Assembly: GCA_964247055.1 (NCBI GenBank)
Contig: OZ176057.1
Coordinates: 2,294,001 to 2,358,000 of the forward strand
DNA: 64,000 nucleotides
From: Paragordius varius
Taxonomy: Eukaryota > Nematomorpha
Direction: 5' to 3'
The position numbers were made by a program, and so were the translations under genes. Below, piece after piece: positions 22,477 through 34,564 of this stretch (positions within the stretch are counted from its first letter, which is position 1; every line of letters starts with the position of its first letter). Below the pieces are notes generated by a model. It did not search any database. It was given only the letters and a program-made list of their open reading frames with translations, and had not been told where the DNA came from.

Positions 22477-25400
22477 ATGCTTCAAAAAAGTAAATTTTTA
22501 AAGCCCTCATCAATCAATGCAAATCCGATTTCCACATCAACAACATGCTTATTTAACAGTGCTAAAAGTTTTATTAAAATTAATACATTAGATGAATCAT
22601 CTGAAACTATAAAAGTTCCGACCCTTAATTTATCCTCAAATTTTACAAATCTTACCAAAACAAGTATATATTTTTTGTGTAAAGCATTTATTTTAGAAAT
22701 CCAATTGCCGACAAAAAGTCTGGATGAAAAGTAATCTATAATATCAAAATTTTATTTTAGATCCAAAGATATATCTCATTCCGAAACGATTAAAAGTTCG
22801 GATGAAAATAAAGCACCTACTTTTGTTTTTGGCAAAAATTTAATTGATAGAGTCGAGGTTTGTATTCCTATTTTTTATACTTTTTTAGAATTTAAAAGCT
22901 GACAATTTACTCTCATCAAAGGCCGATACTTTACCGCCTACTTTTGATTCACGAGAAATTGAAAGTAAGATTTTATTCAAAAAACTATAGATATATTAAA
23001 TTATAAGTGGTTTATCATTATTTCACTTTAAGGATTTTCGAGTAATCAAAAAAAAAATGATTTTGAACGAAATGAATCTAATTTTTGTTTAATATATTTT
23101 TGAGATATTTAATATTGGTTAAAATAAATATCCAAAAATATAAATGTAGCAGATATTTTTTTAATTGAACGCTGTTCTCACGATCTTACATCGTATTTAT
23201 TCGCATCATAACTATTTTTTTCAAAATAATTGAATTTTTAAATTTTGACATATTTCAGTTTTTTCCCAATGTTTCAAATATAATAATTTAATTTGCCTTG
23301 TTTTAAAAGTCCTGGTATGTTCAACTTTAGAAAAAGATTATTATTTTAATCCAATTTCATATATTTAAAATTAACAAAGAACGGACTGAGTTTATATACA
23401 TTTATTTATATTATTATTTTTACGCTTTTCTCATTTAATGTAATTTTTGTTATGCCATAAAATTGATTTTCAGAATTTTTAATGTGATTTATTTTACTTT
23501 ATTTTCAAGAGTCTCTTATAGAAAAACTTTTTTGGTTTTTTTATATTCTTTCCATTATAATTTGTAATAAAACCATTAAAATAATTGTTTGTTAGCACAG
23601 AAATTGAAATAATTAAAGTGACAATTATAAAAATAGAGTATTAAATAGATAAAAATGTTTAAGATCTGAATTAATAAACATCATACTTCTAAAACCTCAG
23701 ATTTTAATTTTGTAACTTATTTTTACAAATAAACTATTAAAACATACATACCAAGTAATAGGATAGGATGTGATCAACCAATGTTTATATATATTATATA
23801 TAAATTTCATTTTCAAAATACTTTCATATCTATCCAAATTTACCAGCATTATATATTTTTAGGTTAGTGTTACAAATGTACACCCCTTATTGATTATCAA
23901 GTTTTTAAACTAAAATTACTCAAATTATTAGCAATTATCCCTAAGATTATTTGTTAGTATGTCTTCTTAAAACACTTTCTTCAAGGATTACAGTTATGTG
24001 TTTTTCAACTTTAAACAATAAAATATAACCGTTTAAATTGAGTTAAACCCCTAAAGTTGATTTTATTAAAAATCGCAAAAAGATAAAACTTAAAAAGTGT
24101 GAATTCTTAAAATCTCGAAAGATATCTCCAATTATAAAATTTTATTTTTTTTAGCCAAAAAAATCACGAAAGAATTGCCCGAATTAAGCGAAAAAACCGC
24201 TAAAATTGACTCTAATATTAATAATGAAAACAATGAAACAACTCCAAATGATAATAATAAAACTTTAAACCTGAATGAGTCCGCACAAAAATATGCCACC
24301 TTCCTTAATTCAACCCGAAAAATTGAGGATAGTTTATTGCTCGATTCTCAACAAGCTAAATTAACTGGCGAAGAAAATGAATCTACTATATTTCAAGTTT
24401 ATTTTTAATTAGTTTTCGGAATTATTTTAAATTTATTTGAATTTATATCTTATTTTTTTACATGCAAAACTTATCATAAGTTTCTATTTTTGTAATGTGG
24501 AATGTGTATGTAAAAATTTTTGGAAATACCAGTTAAAACTCCGGTGTCATATATGTTTTTTATTATAAGGAGTTTAATTTTATGTTGATTTTTAGGGACA
24601 TTTACTAATTTATTGATTCAAAAACAGCCCATATATAGCATTTTTTTGATTATGGTGCTTTACGATTTTATTTTTACACTGTCTTTTTACAATCAGATTG
24701 CTATCCATATATATTAACACTTCGATTCAAATCGGGTTATCTAAATACCCCAGACAATATTTAAGATAATATTTTTAAAAAGCTACACTTTTCCAATTTA
24801 AATTTTATGATTTTTATTTTAAAAAAATATCTAATAAATAATTGAAATTGATTTAGTTTAAAAAAAGTTACGTATCAAATTATTTTTACGTCATTTTTTC
24901 ACAATATTTTTGCAAAATATCATGTTTATTTGCATTTAAGGCCGAAATTAAGTTTACTTTTTTATTGAAATCATATCAAACATTTATATAAACAGAAAAA
25001 GTGGTATAAATTTCATTATATTCATATTTAGCTTATGCACACATATCATGGCTAAATTTATATCTTTGAGTTTTACCTCTGAAAAAGTAATATCAACTAT
25101 TTTTGTATAATTTTTTTATATTTCGATTCATTAATGTTATATAAGTGCAAACTTTTGCGATGGTTTTTATTTATTCTTTATTTTTTGTAATATTTAATTT
25201 TAACAAGTCTAGGCTATCCAACCACCCCAATTTGAATCGAAGGACTGAAATGAATACGATGTATCCAACTGTTAAACATTTTTGATTTAAAAATTTTTTT
25301 GTTTTTTAGTTTTTACGTTAAACTATTATTTTTATACATAATTTATTTATTATGAGAATTACCTTTTTTTAAAAAAAATAAATTTTAAGGTTTATGGCAA

Positions 25401-26149
25401 ATTGTATGAATTTGATGCAAATCTTTCGCTTTGGAATGAACGTGGAACGGGAAATTTAAAACTAAACGAAACCTTACCAATACGAGAAAAAGCAAATAAT
25501 GAAAACGGATTGATTTTAGACAATTCAGAATTAAAATGTCGATTAAGTGAGATTTTAAAACATTTACATATATATATATATACCATTTGCACTTTAAGAG
25601 TGTCCTTTATATACCTTAAGTTGGTCCTTGAACCTTTCAAATTGGTGTCTGAACCTTTAAAGTTTGAATTTAAACATAATTTTTGCATTTATTTGTTTTA
25701 TTTTTTTTATTTTCATTATTTATAATAAATTTTTATTCATTTAAATTAAATTATTTTTCATCTCAAAACTACTTTTTTGTTTCCAACTTATTTTTTCAAA
25801 TCAATTTTATTCGATTCTAAATGTTTTCAACTATTAATTGTGATTAATAACCCAGAAAACTTATAAATTTTTTCAATTACATGTTAAAATTATAAATTCA
25901 TATATTTTAATACGGTTTCTAAATTGGCATTGATTTAAAAGTTTGGTTAAATCAAGAGAATAAGTTAAAAATTATAAAATATATATTATTATACATGGTT
26001 TGATTGATTAAATTAAAAACAATGTAAAAAAAATGGAGGGCCAACTTGAGTTCTTTAAAGACCTGCTTGAAGTGCAATTAATATATGGTTTTTAATTATT
26101 TTATCCGAATAATCAATATATCTCTAGGTTATATTTTATTCTTGATTGA

Positions 26150-26199
<50 letters not shown>

Positions 26200-27060
26200 G
26201 AGAAAATTAGACAATAATTGTTATATAAATAAGTAATTTTATCGATATCTAAGCTTTAAGATTGCGGATTTCCGTTTTGAGAAAATATTTCATATTCAGC
26301 CTAGGTTTTTTTATTTAATTTGAAAGAAAAACACATATAGGGCTAATTGGTCTCAAGATTTTATAGTATTAGTAAATTATTCCATGATTTATCAATTGGA
26401 AAAATATAGCTTTAAAGTATTATATAAGCTCAATTTTAAATTCATAAATTATATATGAAAAAATGGTATTCAATAAGGTTTTTTTGCGAAATAAAATTAT
26501 TTTAATATTATTTATATCTTTGTCCTGAAATACATGAAAAAATATTTTATTAAATTGTTGGTTAAAAGTATCATATGATTTATTTCTACAAATAAAAACG
26601 TTTATGAAATTTATATTATAAAAATTGTTTTATTAATAAAAGATAACGTTATAATATATTAGGCTTATTCAATTGTGAGTTTGCCTATTAACCTTATTGT
26701 CTCGAAGTTTATGTTTTCAACAATTAATTAACTCAAAAATTTTAAATGTTTTCAAAAAACTTTTTATCTTCTTATATTTTGAAATAAAAAACAAAAATTA
26801 TAGTTTTATTTTCCAATAAATTTTTTATTTAAAACCTTTTTTTTGAAAAGCGATCTTGAAGAAAAATTCTTAAGTTTATTTAATACAATACGGTTATTTC
26901 CTAATGATAATCAAATAATATAAACTTAAAAATTTGGATTGATTTTAACTACGTTTTTAATTGTTTATAATTTATATTTTATTGAATTTTTTAACTTTAT
27001 ATATATATATAGCCAACAATCTACCTTAATTTAATGTTAATAAAAAAATTTTTATGTTTT

Positions 27061-27123
<63 letters not shown>

Positions 27124-29294
27124 ATTTACAGTTCAAATTCACCCTTAAACAATTCAAATTCACCCTCGATCAATTCAAATTCACCCTCACATAAAATATA
27201 TGTTTTTGGAGATTAAAAATTAGCTATATTTTTAAAAATTAAAATTTTGTTTTGAATTAAAATAATGCTGAAAAAATAATAAACTATGCTATAAAGATAT
27301 ATTTTATATTAATAGTCCGAAAACACATAATTTATTTTTAGGGTAAATTTGAATTGTTCAAGGGTGAATTTGAATTGTTCGAGGGTGAATTTAAACTGTA
27401 AATGATATATATTAATTTTGACTGTATGATATTTAGTAATGCGTAACATGGGCAATTTACGTTTAATTTTGAATACACCAGTGTTTGCTCAAATGGCCCC
27501 CGAAAATCCAAATTCAAAATCTATCCGATTTTTGGCTCATAGTAATATAAATTTTTTATTAAATTTACTTAGTATTCCACAATGAAAATTCTGACATATT
27601 ATGAAAATATAAGAGATAAAATTTTATTCAAAAAATACTCTTTTTTATACTTTTTTATTATCTTTGATTAATAAACTAATTAATTTCAATTTTGAAATAT
27701 GTTCATCCCTTTCCCTATTTTGAAATCAAACGATGAATTATATCCAAAAAAATCCAAATTTGATGTTGTCTAGTTTTTACTGTAATTAATTTAGATTTTT
27801 AATGTATAATATTTTTTCATAGCCGAAATTACACCTAATGCCAACATTGATAAGTCAGAAACTCAGACAAATAGTAAACCCAATAAATTGGGCGTCTTCT
27901 TATTAAAGGTAAAAAATTAATTTGTTGTTTTTTTTGCAATTTTTTGAGATACAGATAAAAATAATATTATATGACAATTTGGCTTAAATTTTTATTTCTT
28001 GAACATACTTTAAGGGCATATATTTTTAATTAGTGTTAGATATATTTGTTAATTTATATTATAAATTGAGACGCTTGAATTTAAACATACATACCATTGT
28101 AAATTTGGAATATACGAAAATAATTTGTCTTACATATCATGTTTTATCACATAACTAATTATGAAAGTTTTTCATTTATTTTAATATTTTGTTGTTATTA
28201 TTATAAAACCCTAATGAGAAATTTAAACATTTTTTTAAAATATTTCTAGGATACTAATTTTATATCCCAACTATAATTATAAAATAAATTAAGAATAAAG
28301 AAATTTGAATAATTTTATCATAATTTTTTAAATAAAAAGAAAGCAAGATCATTCGCATATAATCCGTATATATTTTTTCTGTACCTATCTTAATTTTTAA
28401 CCCAATATAAAATATATGTTATGTTGCGTTACATAAACAGGGAACTAATATTACTGATATAGCAAATATGACTGAAGCCCTAAAACATCGTATAAAAAAG
28501 CAACAATCGGAAAACCACTATATTAAAATTAATGATGAAACGCAATTGACACAAAATACGGAAATTAAACATAAAGGGCAAAATATGTCCGAAAATATAA
28601 AAAATGAAATACTTAAGCAAAAAACTCCGACTAATGTTGAACCTCTTGATAACAAACTTAAAACACCGTCTAAGAATGAAAAAACGGATAATATTTGTTT
28701 AACATTAAGCAATGAAAAATCTATCCCGACTATTAAGATTGAAACCACGGAGGTAAATGATAAATTGATGACACCACAATCAAACGTTAGTTTGGAAAAA
28801 TCAACTGTTTCTGATGATAACCGAAATATTTCACCTTCTAAAGTAATGCTTTTTTGCAAAAAATTTTGTTAATTTATAAATTTGGTCAATAAAATTTTGT
28901 TGTCGTCAAATTTTTTGATTAATTTTCGTCATCTAAGGAATATTTAGTAAATTATGAGAAATAAAATTTTAAAAAAGCAGAAACCGGTTAAAGATAAAAT
29001 TAATATCAATGATACACCTATAATTTCTCATATTAAAACATTTTTTACGGATAACTAATTATTCTGGAACACAAAAAATTAAATAATCTTGTATAAATTT
29101 TAAATTTTTCAGTTAACATTCAAATTCATCCGTCGTATAGTAAGTCGATTTACTAATGAAACAACAAAATTTTGTAATAGGAAAACCCTTATTTAATGAA
29201 GTTTTTAGTTATATAATCTTTTCATGGAAAAACTTTATTCACATATTTTTTGTTTTAGGGTACAAAACGGAAATGTGAAGAACCAGAAAGTTAA
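22477..29294 (+). CDS. RANBP3: Ran-binding protein 3-like nuclear export cofactor
   Basis: Ten exons, phase-consistent: 22477-22663, 22697-22730, 22761-22857, 22889-22964, 24155-24396, 25390-25546, 27437-27541, 27823-27908, 28441-28842, 29259-29294; about 473 aa. A polar N-terminus leads to APTFVFGKNLIDRVE (the FVFG motif of RanBP3). The Ran-binding domain runs over exons 5-9: LTGEENESTIFQVYGKLYEF, LWNERGTGNLKLNE, IMRNMGNLRLILNTPVFAQM, SKSIRFLAH, LGVFLLK, MTEALKHRIKKQQ, matching human order. RanBP3 binds RanGTP and CRM1 in the nucleus and helps export. The tail is Lys/Asn/Thr-rich; the chosen last exon encodes GTKRKCEEPES. An alternative last exon at 28981-29058 is also in phase. The first three introns are 33, 30 and 31 nt. 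Donor 5 (GTTTAT) is weak. Longer introns hold repeats. Confidence 0.87.
24719..25243 (+). repeat. MITE family K, copy in RANBP3 intron 5
   Basis: Left CTTCGATTCAAATCGGGTTA, then TCTAAATACCCC; right GGCTATCCAACCACCCCAAT, then TTGAATCGAAG: inverted ends about 525 bp apart. No open frame. Confidence 0.65.
25577..26092. repeat. TA-adjacent inverted-repeat element, second family
   Basis: After a TA run the left end reads ACCATTTGCACTTTAAGAG, then two TTGGTCCTTGAACCTTT-type units; the right end reads GGCCAACTTGAGTTCTTTAA and CTTGAAGTGCAATTAATAT. It has the same design as the TTCAAATTCACCC family (tip, then iterated short motif) but a different motif, suggesting sister families. It fills much of RANBP3 intron 6. 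Confidence 0.55.
26155..26192. repeat. (TA)n microsatellite
   Basis: About 19 TA units in RANBP3 intron 6. Confidence 0.9.
27064..27120. repeat. (TA)n microsatellite adjoining a transposable element
   Basis: About 28 uninterrupted TA units that run without a break into the left tip of the element at 27121. Confidence 0.9.
27121..27408. repeat. TA-associated inverted-repeat element, copy in RANBP3 intron 6
   Basis: Left ACCATTTACAGTTCAAATTC with three CACCCT units; right two GGGTGAATTTGAATTG-type units, then CTGTAAATGATATATA. The interior is in reverse orientation relative to the copy at 18805. It ends about 30 bp before exon 7. Confidence 0.8.
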
Positions 29295-29413
29295 AGCGCC
29301 AATCGTTGGTTTTTTTGCCACCCAACATATTTTTTGTCATTTTTTTGGGATTTAACATTAATTTTACTTATATATTTCTTTAATGTACATAATATTTTTG
29401 TGCTTGATTATAA

Positions 29414-29444
<31 letters not shown>

Positions 29445-29869
29445 TTCTATTTATTTCTAATATTTAAAATAAAATTTTAAAGTTAATTAAAAAATCAAAA
29501 GTTTTCATTTTTATATTTTTGCTAAGGTTTGACACATATTCTTCAAAGCTTCTTGGTAAAAATTTACATTTATTGTTTCTCTAGTTTTTACGTGCCTAAT
29601 ATCATAAATATAGCCTTAAAAGGCTTCAGTTAAATTACTTATAATCAGCAGTTTGGTCCATTTTACCTTTCAGTATTTATATGTTACAAAGCTAAAAATG
29701 TTATCTTTATACAAGGAAATTAACCGTGATTTCGCAATAAATTTGTTTAATACCAAAAATTTACTTACCCTATTTTGTTTATCTGACATTAAACAACACA
29801 CAATAAGATGAGTTGGCCAAAACTAGCATTGTGTTTTATCATTCAGTAATCATGTCAAAATTTGTTACT
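29295..29869. other. RANBP3 3' flank
   Basis: A+T-rich, with a (TA)n run at about 29409-29436 and an AATAAA near 29468 that could serve as poly(A) signal. No coding sequence seen. Confidence 0.4.
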
Positions 29870-30740
29870 GAAAAAGAATATTCGCGGCACGCATTGCCAT
29901 CTAAAAACCAGACTGTTGAGATTTATTAGCAAACACATGAACATACTTTATTGATTAACACATGTGAGGCATTCAAAATTAAAAGTTTTAATTTTTTAAA
30001 AGAAAATGGGCTCTATAATATACCTGACAACTACAAGGACTCTAAAGTGCAAGAATGATCTGATGATCCTAAAACTTAAGAAAAAATAAGTGTTGCGCAT
30101 CTCATGTATTAATAAAAGCAATCAATAGAAACCTACAAACAATTAGTAACACAAAAGCTAGTTAAATAAGTCTCCAGCAATATTTGGTGATTTGAACGAA
30201 AATTGGCTCGAATTTTGCTTCCACGCCACGAAAAGATATTTTTAATTTAGGATTATAACAAATAGATTTCTAAAATTAAAGCAGAATTGGCTTTCACGCC
30301 AAGCGGGTCTATGAGCACCAGTGTAAAATCGATTCAGGAAAAACGTGATCTGTGCCAAAGTGATTTTGTGTTTTCTTTTCTTTTAAACGGTGAAACCGCA
30401 ATTCACAACGTTATCGCAGAAGGCATGGCAAAGTGATTAACTACATGACAATGTTCCGTCCACAGTAAAACAATAAATCACACCTTAAGATCGCTTCGAT
30501 AGGAAATTTAACATCCGCTGAACTCTCGTGACCTGATTCAAGCTGATAGTGCGATTTCACATGATTGAGACTCTGAGCGGCACTACGATAATTTTGACGA
30601 CGTTGGAAAATAGCTTAACAAATGGTTTTCCGCTAATCTGGCACGGCACACATATATTACCTGAGAGATATAGGCAAAATGTGTAGAAGCTGATGTACAT
30701 CCAAAACTAGATGTTTTTTTCCCGAAAATCCGGTGAAAAC
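29870..30740 (+). mobile_element. mariner-type transposase relic
   Basis: The decayed frame shows SIQEKRDL, RHGKVINYMT, HPLNS.DLIQADSAI, then HYDNFDDVGK.LNKWFSANL and AKCVEAD, the order of the C-terminal half of mariner transposases (LPHPPYSPDLAPSDY... KWLDEWFASK... WEKCVEADG). The N-terminal part is weaker. Numerous stops. It is less decayed in the last 250 bp than the copy at 7600 and looks like a different mariner lineage. Confidence 0.75.
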
Positions 30741-32096
30741 TTATGATGACTTTGTCTTCATCACTGACGTTATTATGAAAAATAACCAGTTAGAAATCAT
30801 GCCTACTCATTATACTGCATCTATTATATTTTCATAAACCCATCTCTTAATTTAAAAAGCTATGTAAACAAGGGATCAATTAAATTGCATAATTTAGTTT
30901 TCACATAGTGTTTTTGAGAAAGGGCAGGTAGGGATTTGCTTAGACATATCATGGCGTGTTTTTATATTACCATAGTGTTTTTCGTAATCTAAAATGGTCA
31001 GCTATTTGCAAAAAGCACAATAAAATTATTTTTTGATAAAAAATTTTAATGGACAACTGAGGGACAATTATAGTATGGATTTATGACCCCATTATAAACA
31101 AAAATTATTTTAAAAATTTAATAAATGCAATAGTTTACATATTAATTTGTATACGTCATATTTTATTGGTTATAATTATCCCTGACTTTTATTTTAATAT
31201 ATATGGGAGCAGAGAAATTTGTCAAATTCGATCGAAAGAATCAGTAAATCTTAAAAAACTGTAAAAAATAAAATACGGACAATATTTTCCAATGACAACC
31301 ATACTTGTTCAGTCTCGATTTTTGAACTTAAGCCGATGTTTAAAATTGCAAAATTTTTAAAACTAGACGTATATTGGTTACACACATTATATATAATTTA
31401 TGAAAAATTTATCAATAAAAAAGTATGGTTGTCTTATGAAAAAAATTTTTGTCTTTATACCTAATTTCAGTTTTACTAGTTTTTATACTTTTTGAATAGT
31501 CCCTCAACTAATTAAATAAATAATAAAATTAAAAAAATAATCAATTTGGAAGACTTCATAAAAAATAATACAACATATGGCAATAATTATAAATTTTGAC
31601 ACTCAAAAACTGATTACCATATTGTCATACTTACTAATTTTTATAATTATATCCATTGCCAAAATGTATATACTGAAGTGCCTTCTTTAAATTTGGCCGA
31701 ACTTAAACAAGTATAAAAATAATTTATGGTATTATAGTTTTTAATTCTAAAATTTTGGAATAACCGCTCCTTTAAATGTTAAATTTGTTGTTAAAAACCC
31801 AAAGTATTTTAACCCAAACTTAATTTAACAATACAACTTCCAGATTGCTTAATGCATATTATTATAAAGTATTAATATGGGACCAGTGTTATAAAATGAA
31901 AAATATTTTCACCCTAAGAATTACTGAAAAATATAAAGAAGATTTATAAATATAGAATCGTGATATATTTGGGACTTTTCATGGGCCAACAGTTAAGAGG
32001 CATAATTATATTCTTTTTACGTCGTCGAATCTCAATTCATTATATCAAAAAGTCAGTAACACGCAAAAAAAGATTCTCCTATCCAAGCAAAAATCA
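30741..32096. other. Gene-free interval with one MITE
   Basis: Contains MITE T (31256-31492). The short open frame at 31600-31710 lacks a possible acceptor. The frame at 31960 onward runs into the hAT terminus and is not convincing. Confidence 0.4.
31256..31492. repeat. Tc1/mariner-like MITE family T
   Basis: CTGTAAAAAATAAAATACGG at the left; TTGTCTTTATACCTAATTTC, then AGTTTTAC, at the right; internal inverted pair GACAACCATACTTG / AAAGTATGGTTGTC. Confidence 0.65.
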
Positions 32097-32495
32097 GTCT
32101 AAAGCAGTGATAATCAAACCGCGGCCCGCGGGCCGCATGCGGCCCGCAGTGTGCTTTAAAAATGCACTATGACTAATATTTAATTTTTTTTAAATAATAT
32201 TTATTTTTTACCCAATTTGAAATGTAGAAAATTTTCTACATTAAAATGATTTTAAAATTTATGATTTATAGGCACACGTTGTTTCTTCTTCTTTTCTTTT
32301 TGAAATTTTTATTGCATTTCTTTTTTGTTTTCACCCATTGCACATACATTTCATTGCTATCCTGCATCATTTTTAAAACTCATTCTCATAAAATATTTTC
32401 AACTCAATATCATTAAATTTCGACCTGTTTTTTATAGCATAATTCAATTTATATTCCTATCTTTTTTACATAATATTTAAACATAAATTCAAAGG

Positions 32496-33635
32496 ATGAC
32501 ATCTAATGCCAAAAAACGTAAATTATCCGATGAAAATCGCTCTTTTAAAAAAGAATGGGAAACTAATTTTTTTATCGTTTTAAATAACAATGTTGCTACC
32601 TGCCTTATATGCAAAGACAATATATTTATAAAAAAATTCAATATTGAAAGACATTTTAAAATCCATCATTCTCATAAATTACCAGAAAATCTTGAGGAAA
32701 GAAATGAAAAATATAAAAAATTAAAGGAATTATACGAGAAAGAAAAATCTATTATGGCCATAGCTTTTTCCCAGGAAAAAGCTGTAACATTAGCTTCGTA
32801 TGAAATATGCTATATTTTAGGAAAAAATATGAAACCGTTTACTGATTCCCAACTAATAAAAGAATGTTTAATAAATGGTTGCACTTTTTTATTTGATAAA
32901 TTCCATAATAAAGATCAAATCATGAGGCAAATTAAAAAACTTCAACTTTCTGATTCAACATGTGCTCGACGCATTGAAGATATGTCTAAATATATTTTTA
33001 ACAATACATTATTGGCTCTGAAAAATTGCAAATACTTCAGTATTGCAATCGATTCTAGCACTGATATAAGTTCAACACCTCAATGTGTGCTTTTCTTGAG
33101 ATTTTGCAACGACAACAAAATCAACGAGGAATATTTGAAATTTTTACCAATGAATAATACCACAAAAGGCAGTGATTTTCTTGAAGTAATTAGCACCTTT
33201 TTCAATAATAATGGTATATCTATGAAAAAATTGGTTTCGATCTGCACAGATGGCTGTCCCTCTATGATTAAAATAAACAAAGGGTTTATTTCTCTTTTAA
33301 AAAACAAATATAATTTGCAAAATCTATTATCCTTTCACTGCTTTATTCATCAGCAAAACTTGGTTTCGCGTGTAAAAGATGAATCACTAAATTTAGTAAT
33401 TAAAACGGTTGTCGATATAGTTAACTACATCCGTGGCAGAGAATTCAATCACCGTAAATTCAAAAACCTTCTGAAAGATATCCACAGTGAGTTTGATGAT
33501 ATTCTTTTGTACACCGCTGTGAGATGGCTAAGCCTTAACAAAGTATTGAATAGATTTTTTGATTTAAGACATGAAATTCTATTATTTATAAAAGATAACA
33601 GAAAGTTTGACGAGGAAATTAATAGTGACAAATGA
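32496..33635 (+). CDS. hAT transposase, N-terminal two thirds
   Basis: 379 codons from a good start (MTSNAKKRKLSDENRSFKKE). Residues 30-60 hold a BED-like zinc-binding pattern, CLICKDN...IERHFKIHH. The RNase-H-like core follows: the first acidic motif at IAIDSSTDISS and the second at SICTDGCPSM; then LLSFHCFIHQQNL and TAVRWLSLNKVL, both typical of hAT (HC.IH and RW). Related to the vertebrate domesticated FAM200/ZBED5-type proteins by overall layout. The frame stops at 33635, short of the C-terminal dimerisation region. The stop lies where the 4.5-kb copy also has a frame change. Confidence 0.85.
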   Translation: MTSNAKKRKLSDENRSFKKEWETNFFIVLNNNVATCLICKDNIFIKKFNIERHFKIHHSHKLPENLEERNEKYKKLKELYEKEKSIMAIAFSQEKAVTLASYEICYILGKNMKPFTDSQLIKECLINGCTFLFDKFHNKDQIMRQIKKLQLSDSTCARRIEDMSKYIFNNTLLALKNCKYFSIAIDSSTDISSTPQCVLFLRFCNDNKINEEYLKFLPMNNTTKGSDFLEVISTFFNNNGISMKKLVSICTDGCPSMIKINKGFISLLKNKYNLQNLLSFHCFIHQQNLVSRVKDESLNLVIKTVVDIVNYIRGREFNHRKFKNLLKDIHSEFDDILLYTAVRWLSLNKVLNRFFDLRHEILLFIKDNRKFDEEINSDK

Positions 33636-33833
33636 TGGGTTTTATTAGCCTACCTTTGCGACATTACTTATTAACTTAGTACTTTTAATACAAGTCTTCA
33701 AGGGAGCAAAATAATAACCCAATTTGCTAATCATATATTTGCTTTTGAAGAAAAATTAATAATATATAAACAAGATTTTATAGATAAAACACTCCTACAT
33801 TTTCCAACACTCAAAACGATTTATTAAGAAAAT

Positions 33834-34214
33834 ATGGAATTTACCGCGGATATTAATTTAATAATAGACAATCATTTAACATTTTTATCTAATGAGATGA
33901 AATTCAGATTTCAAGAATTAAAAAATATAAAAAATTGCTTAAAGCTAGTGGAAAATCCATGGCATATGGATATATCCAACATTAAGCAACTTGAGCTTTT
34001 CGGTTTTGATCAGGCGGTTATCATTGAAGAATTCGTTGATTTTAAAAATGATTCCAATTTGGAAGCTATATTTAAGGAAAACCGTAGAGAAGAAAGATAT
34101 GTAGAGTTTTGGCAAGTTGTGCCAAATAAATATGAAAATATAAAAAAATGTGCTCAAGTTGTCTTAACTATTTTTCCATCAACTTACACATGTGGACGGC
34201 ATATTCAAAAATGA
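33834..34214 (+). pseudogene. hAT transposase, separated C-terminal part
   Basis: 126 codons containing NHLTFLSNEMKFRF and NKYENIKKCAQVVLTIF, then PSTYTCGRH, which corresponds to the hAT C-terminal dimerisation region (family pattern LA..IL...STYTCE). It is out of register with the upstream part, and the family Glu after the TYTC motif is not seen. Matches 5497-6024 of the older copy. Confidence 0.75.
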
Positions 34215-34564
34215 AGTATATTAAGAATACTTACAGAAATCGCTTAACTAATGATCACATGGACGACGTATTAAGAATGGCCTGTCATGAGGCGAAACCA
34301 AATTTGTCAAAAATTATTGGTTAATATTAAAATAAATGTTGTTATCAATATATTTTAATTTTTAAAACTAAATGGTACAAAACGAATTTTTAGCTGGATT
34401 TACATGCGACCCGCAAAAAATTTATTGTGCTGATTTAGAGTATAAATATGTGCGTTGTCAAATAGCTATGGAATATTAGCCATTATAAGGTTCATGGCCC
34501 TCGAAAAAAAAATATGTTTTATTTGGCCCGTCAAATTTTTTTGGTGAGTACCACTGGTCTAAAG

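Larger units (their letters stand above)
32105..34556 (+). mobile_element. hAT DNA transposon with perfect 8-bp target-site duplication
   Basis: A 2452-bp element flanked on both sides by GTCTAAAG (32097-32104 and 34557-34564), the 8-bp duplication diagnostic of hAT insertion. Termini CAGTGATAATCA and its imperfect inverse TGAGTACCACTG. The left tip is very GC-rich (CGCGGCCCGCGGGCCGCATG) and the right tip has ATTTGGCCCGTC, the counterpart. It carries the transposase fragments at 32496-33635 and 33834-34214. The intact duplication points to a fairly recent insertion, but the split reading frame makes this copy non-autonomous. Confidence 0.93.

Noticed and set aside
22664-22696. Reading SIYFLCKAFIL as part of the RanBP3-like protein
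   Set aside because: The 33-nt segment is in frame but hydrophobic, has GT...TTTTAG borders, and sits beside two more introns of the same size.
28518-28859. Minus-strand 113-codon frame
   Set aside because: Antisense of RANBP3 exon 9, whose plus-strand frame is supported by phase and homology.
31600-31710. Open frame HSKTDYHIVILTNFYNYIHC ending near a GTATAA donor
   Set aside because: There is no AG upstream that could act as acceptor before an in-frame stop, and no family match.
31960-32172. 70-codon frame crossing the left end of the hAT element
   Set aside because: It uses the GC-rich transposon tip as its C-terminus and has no recognisable content.
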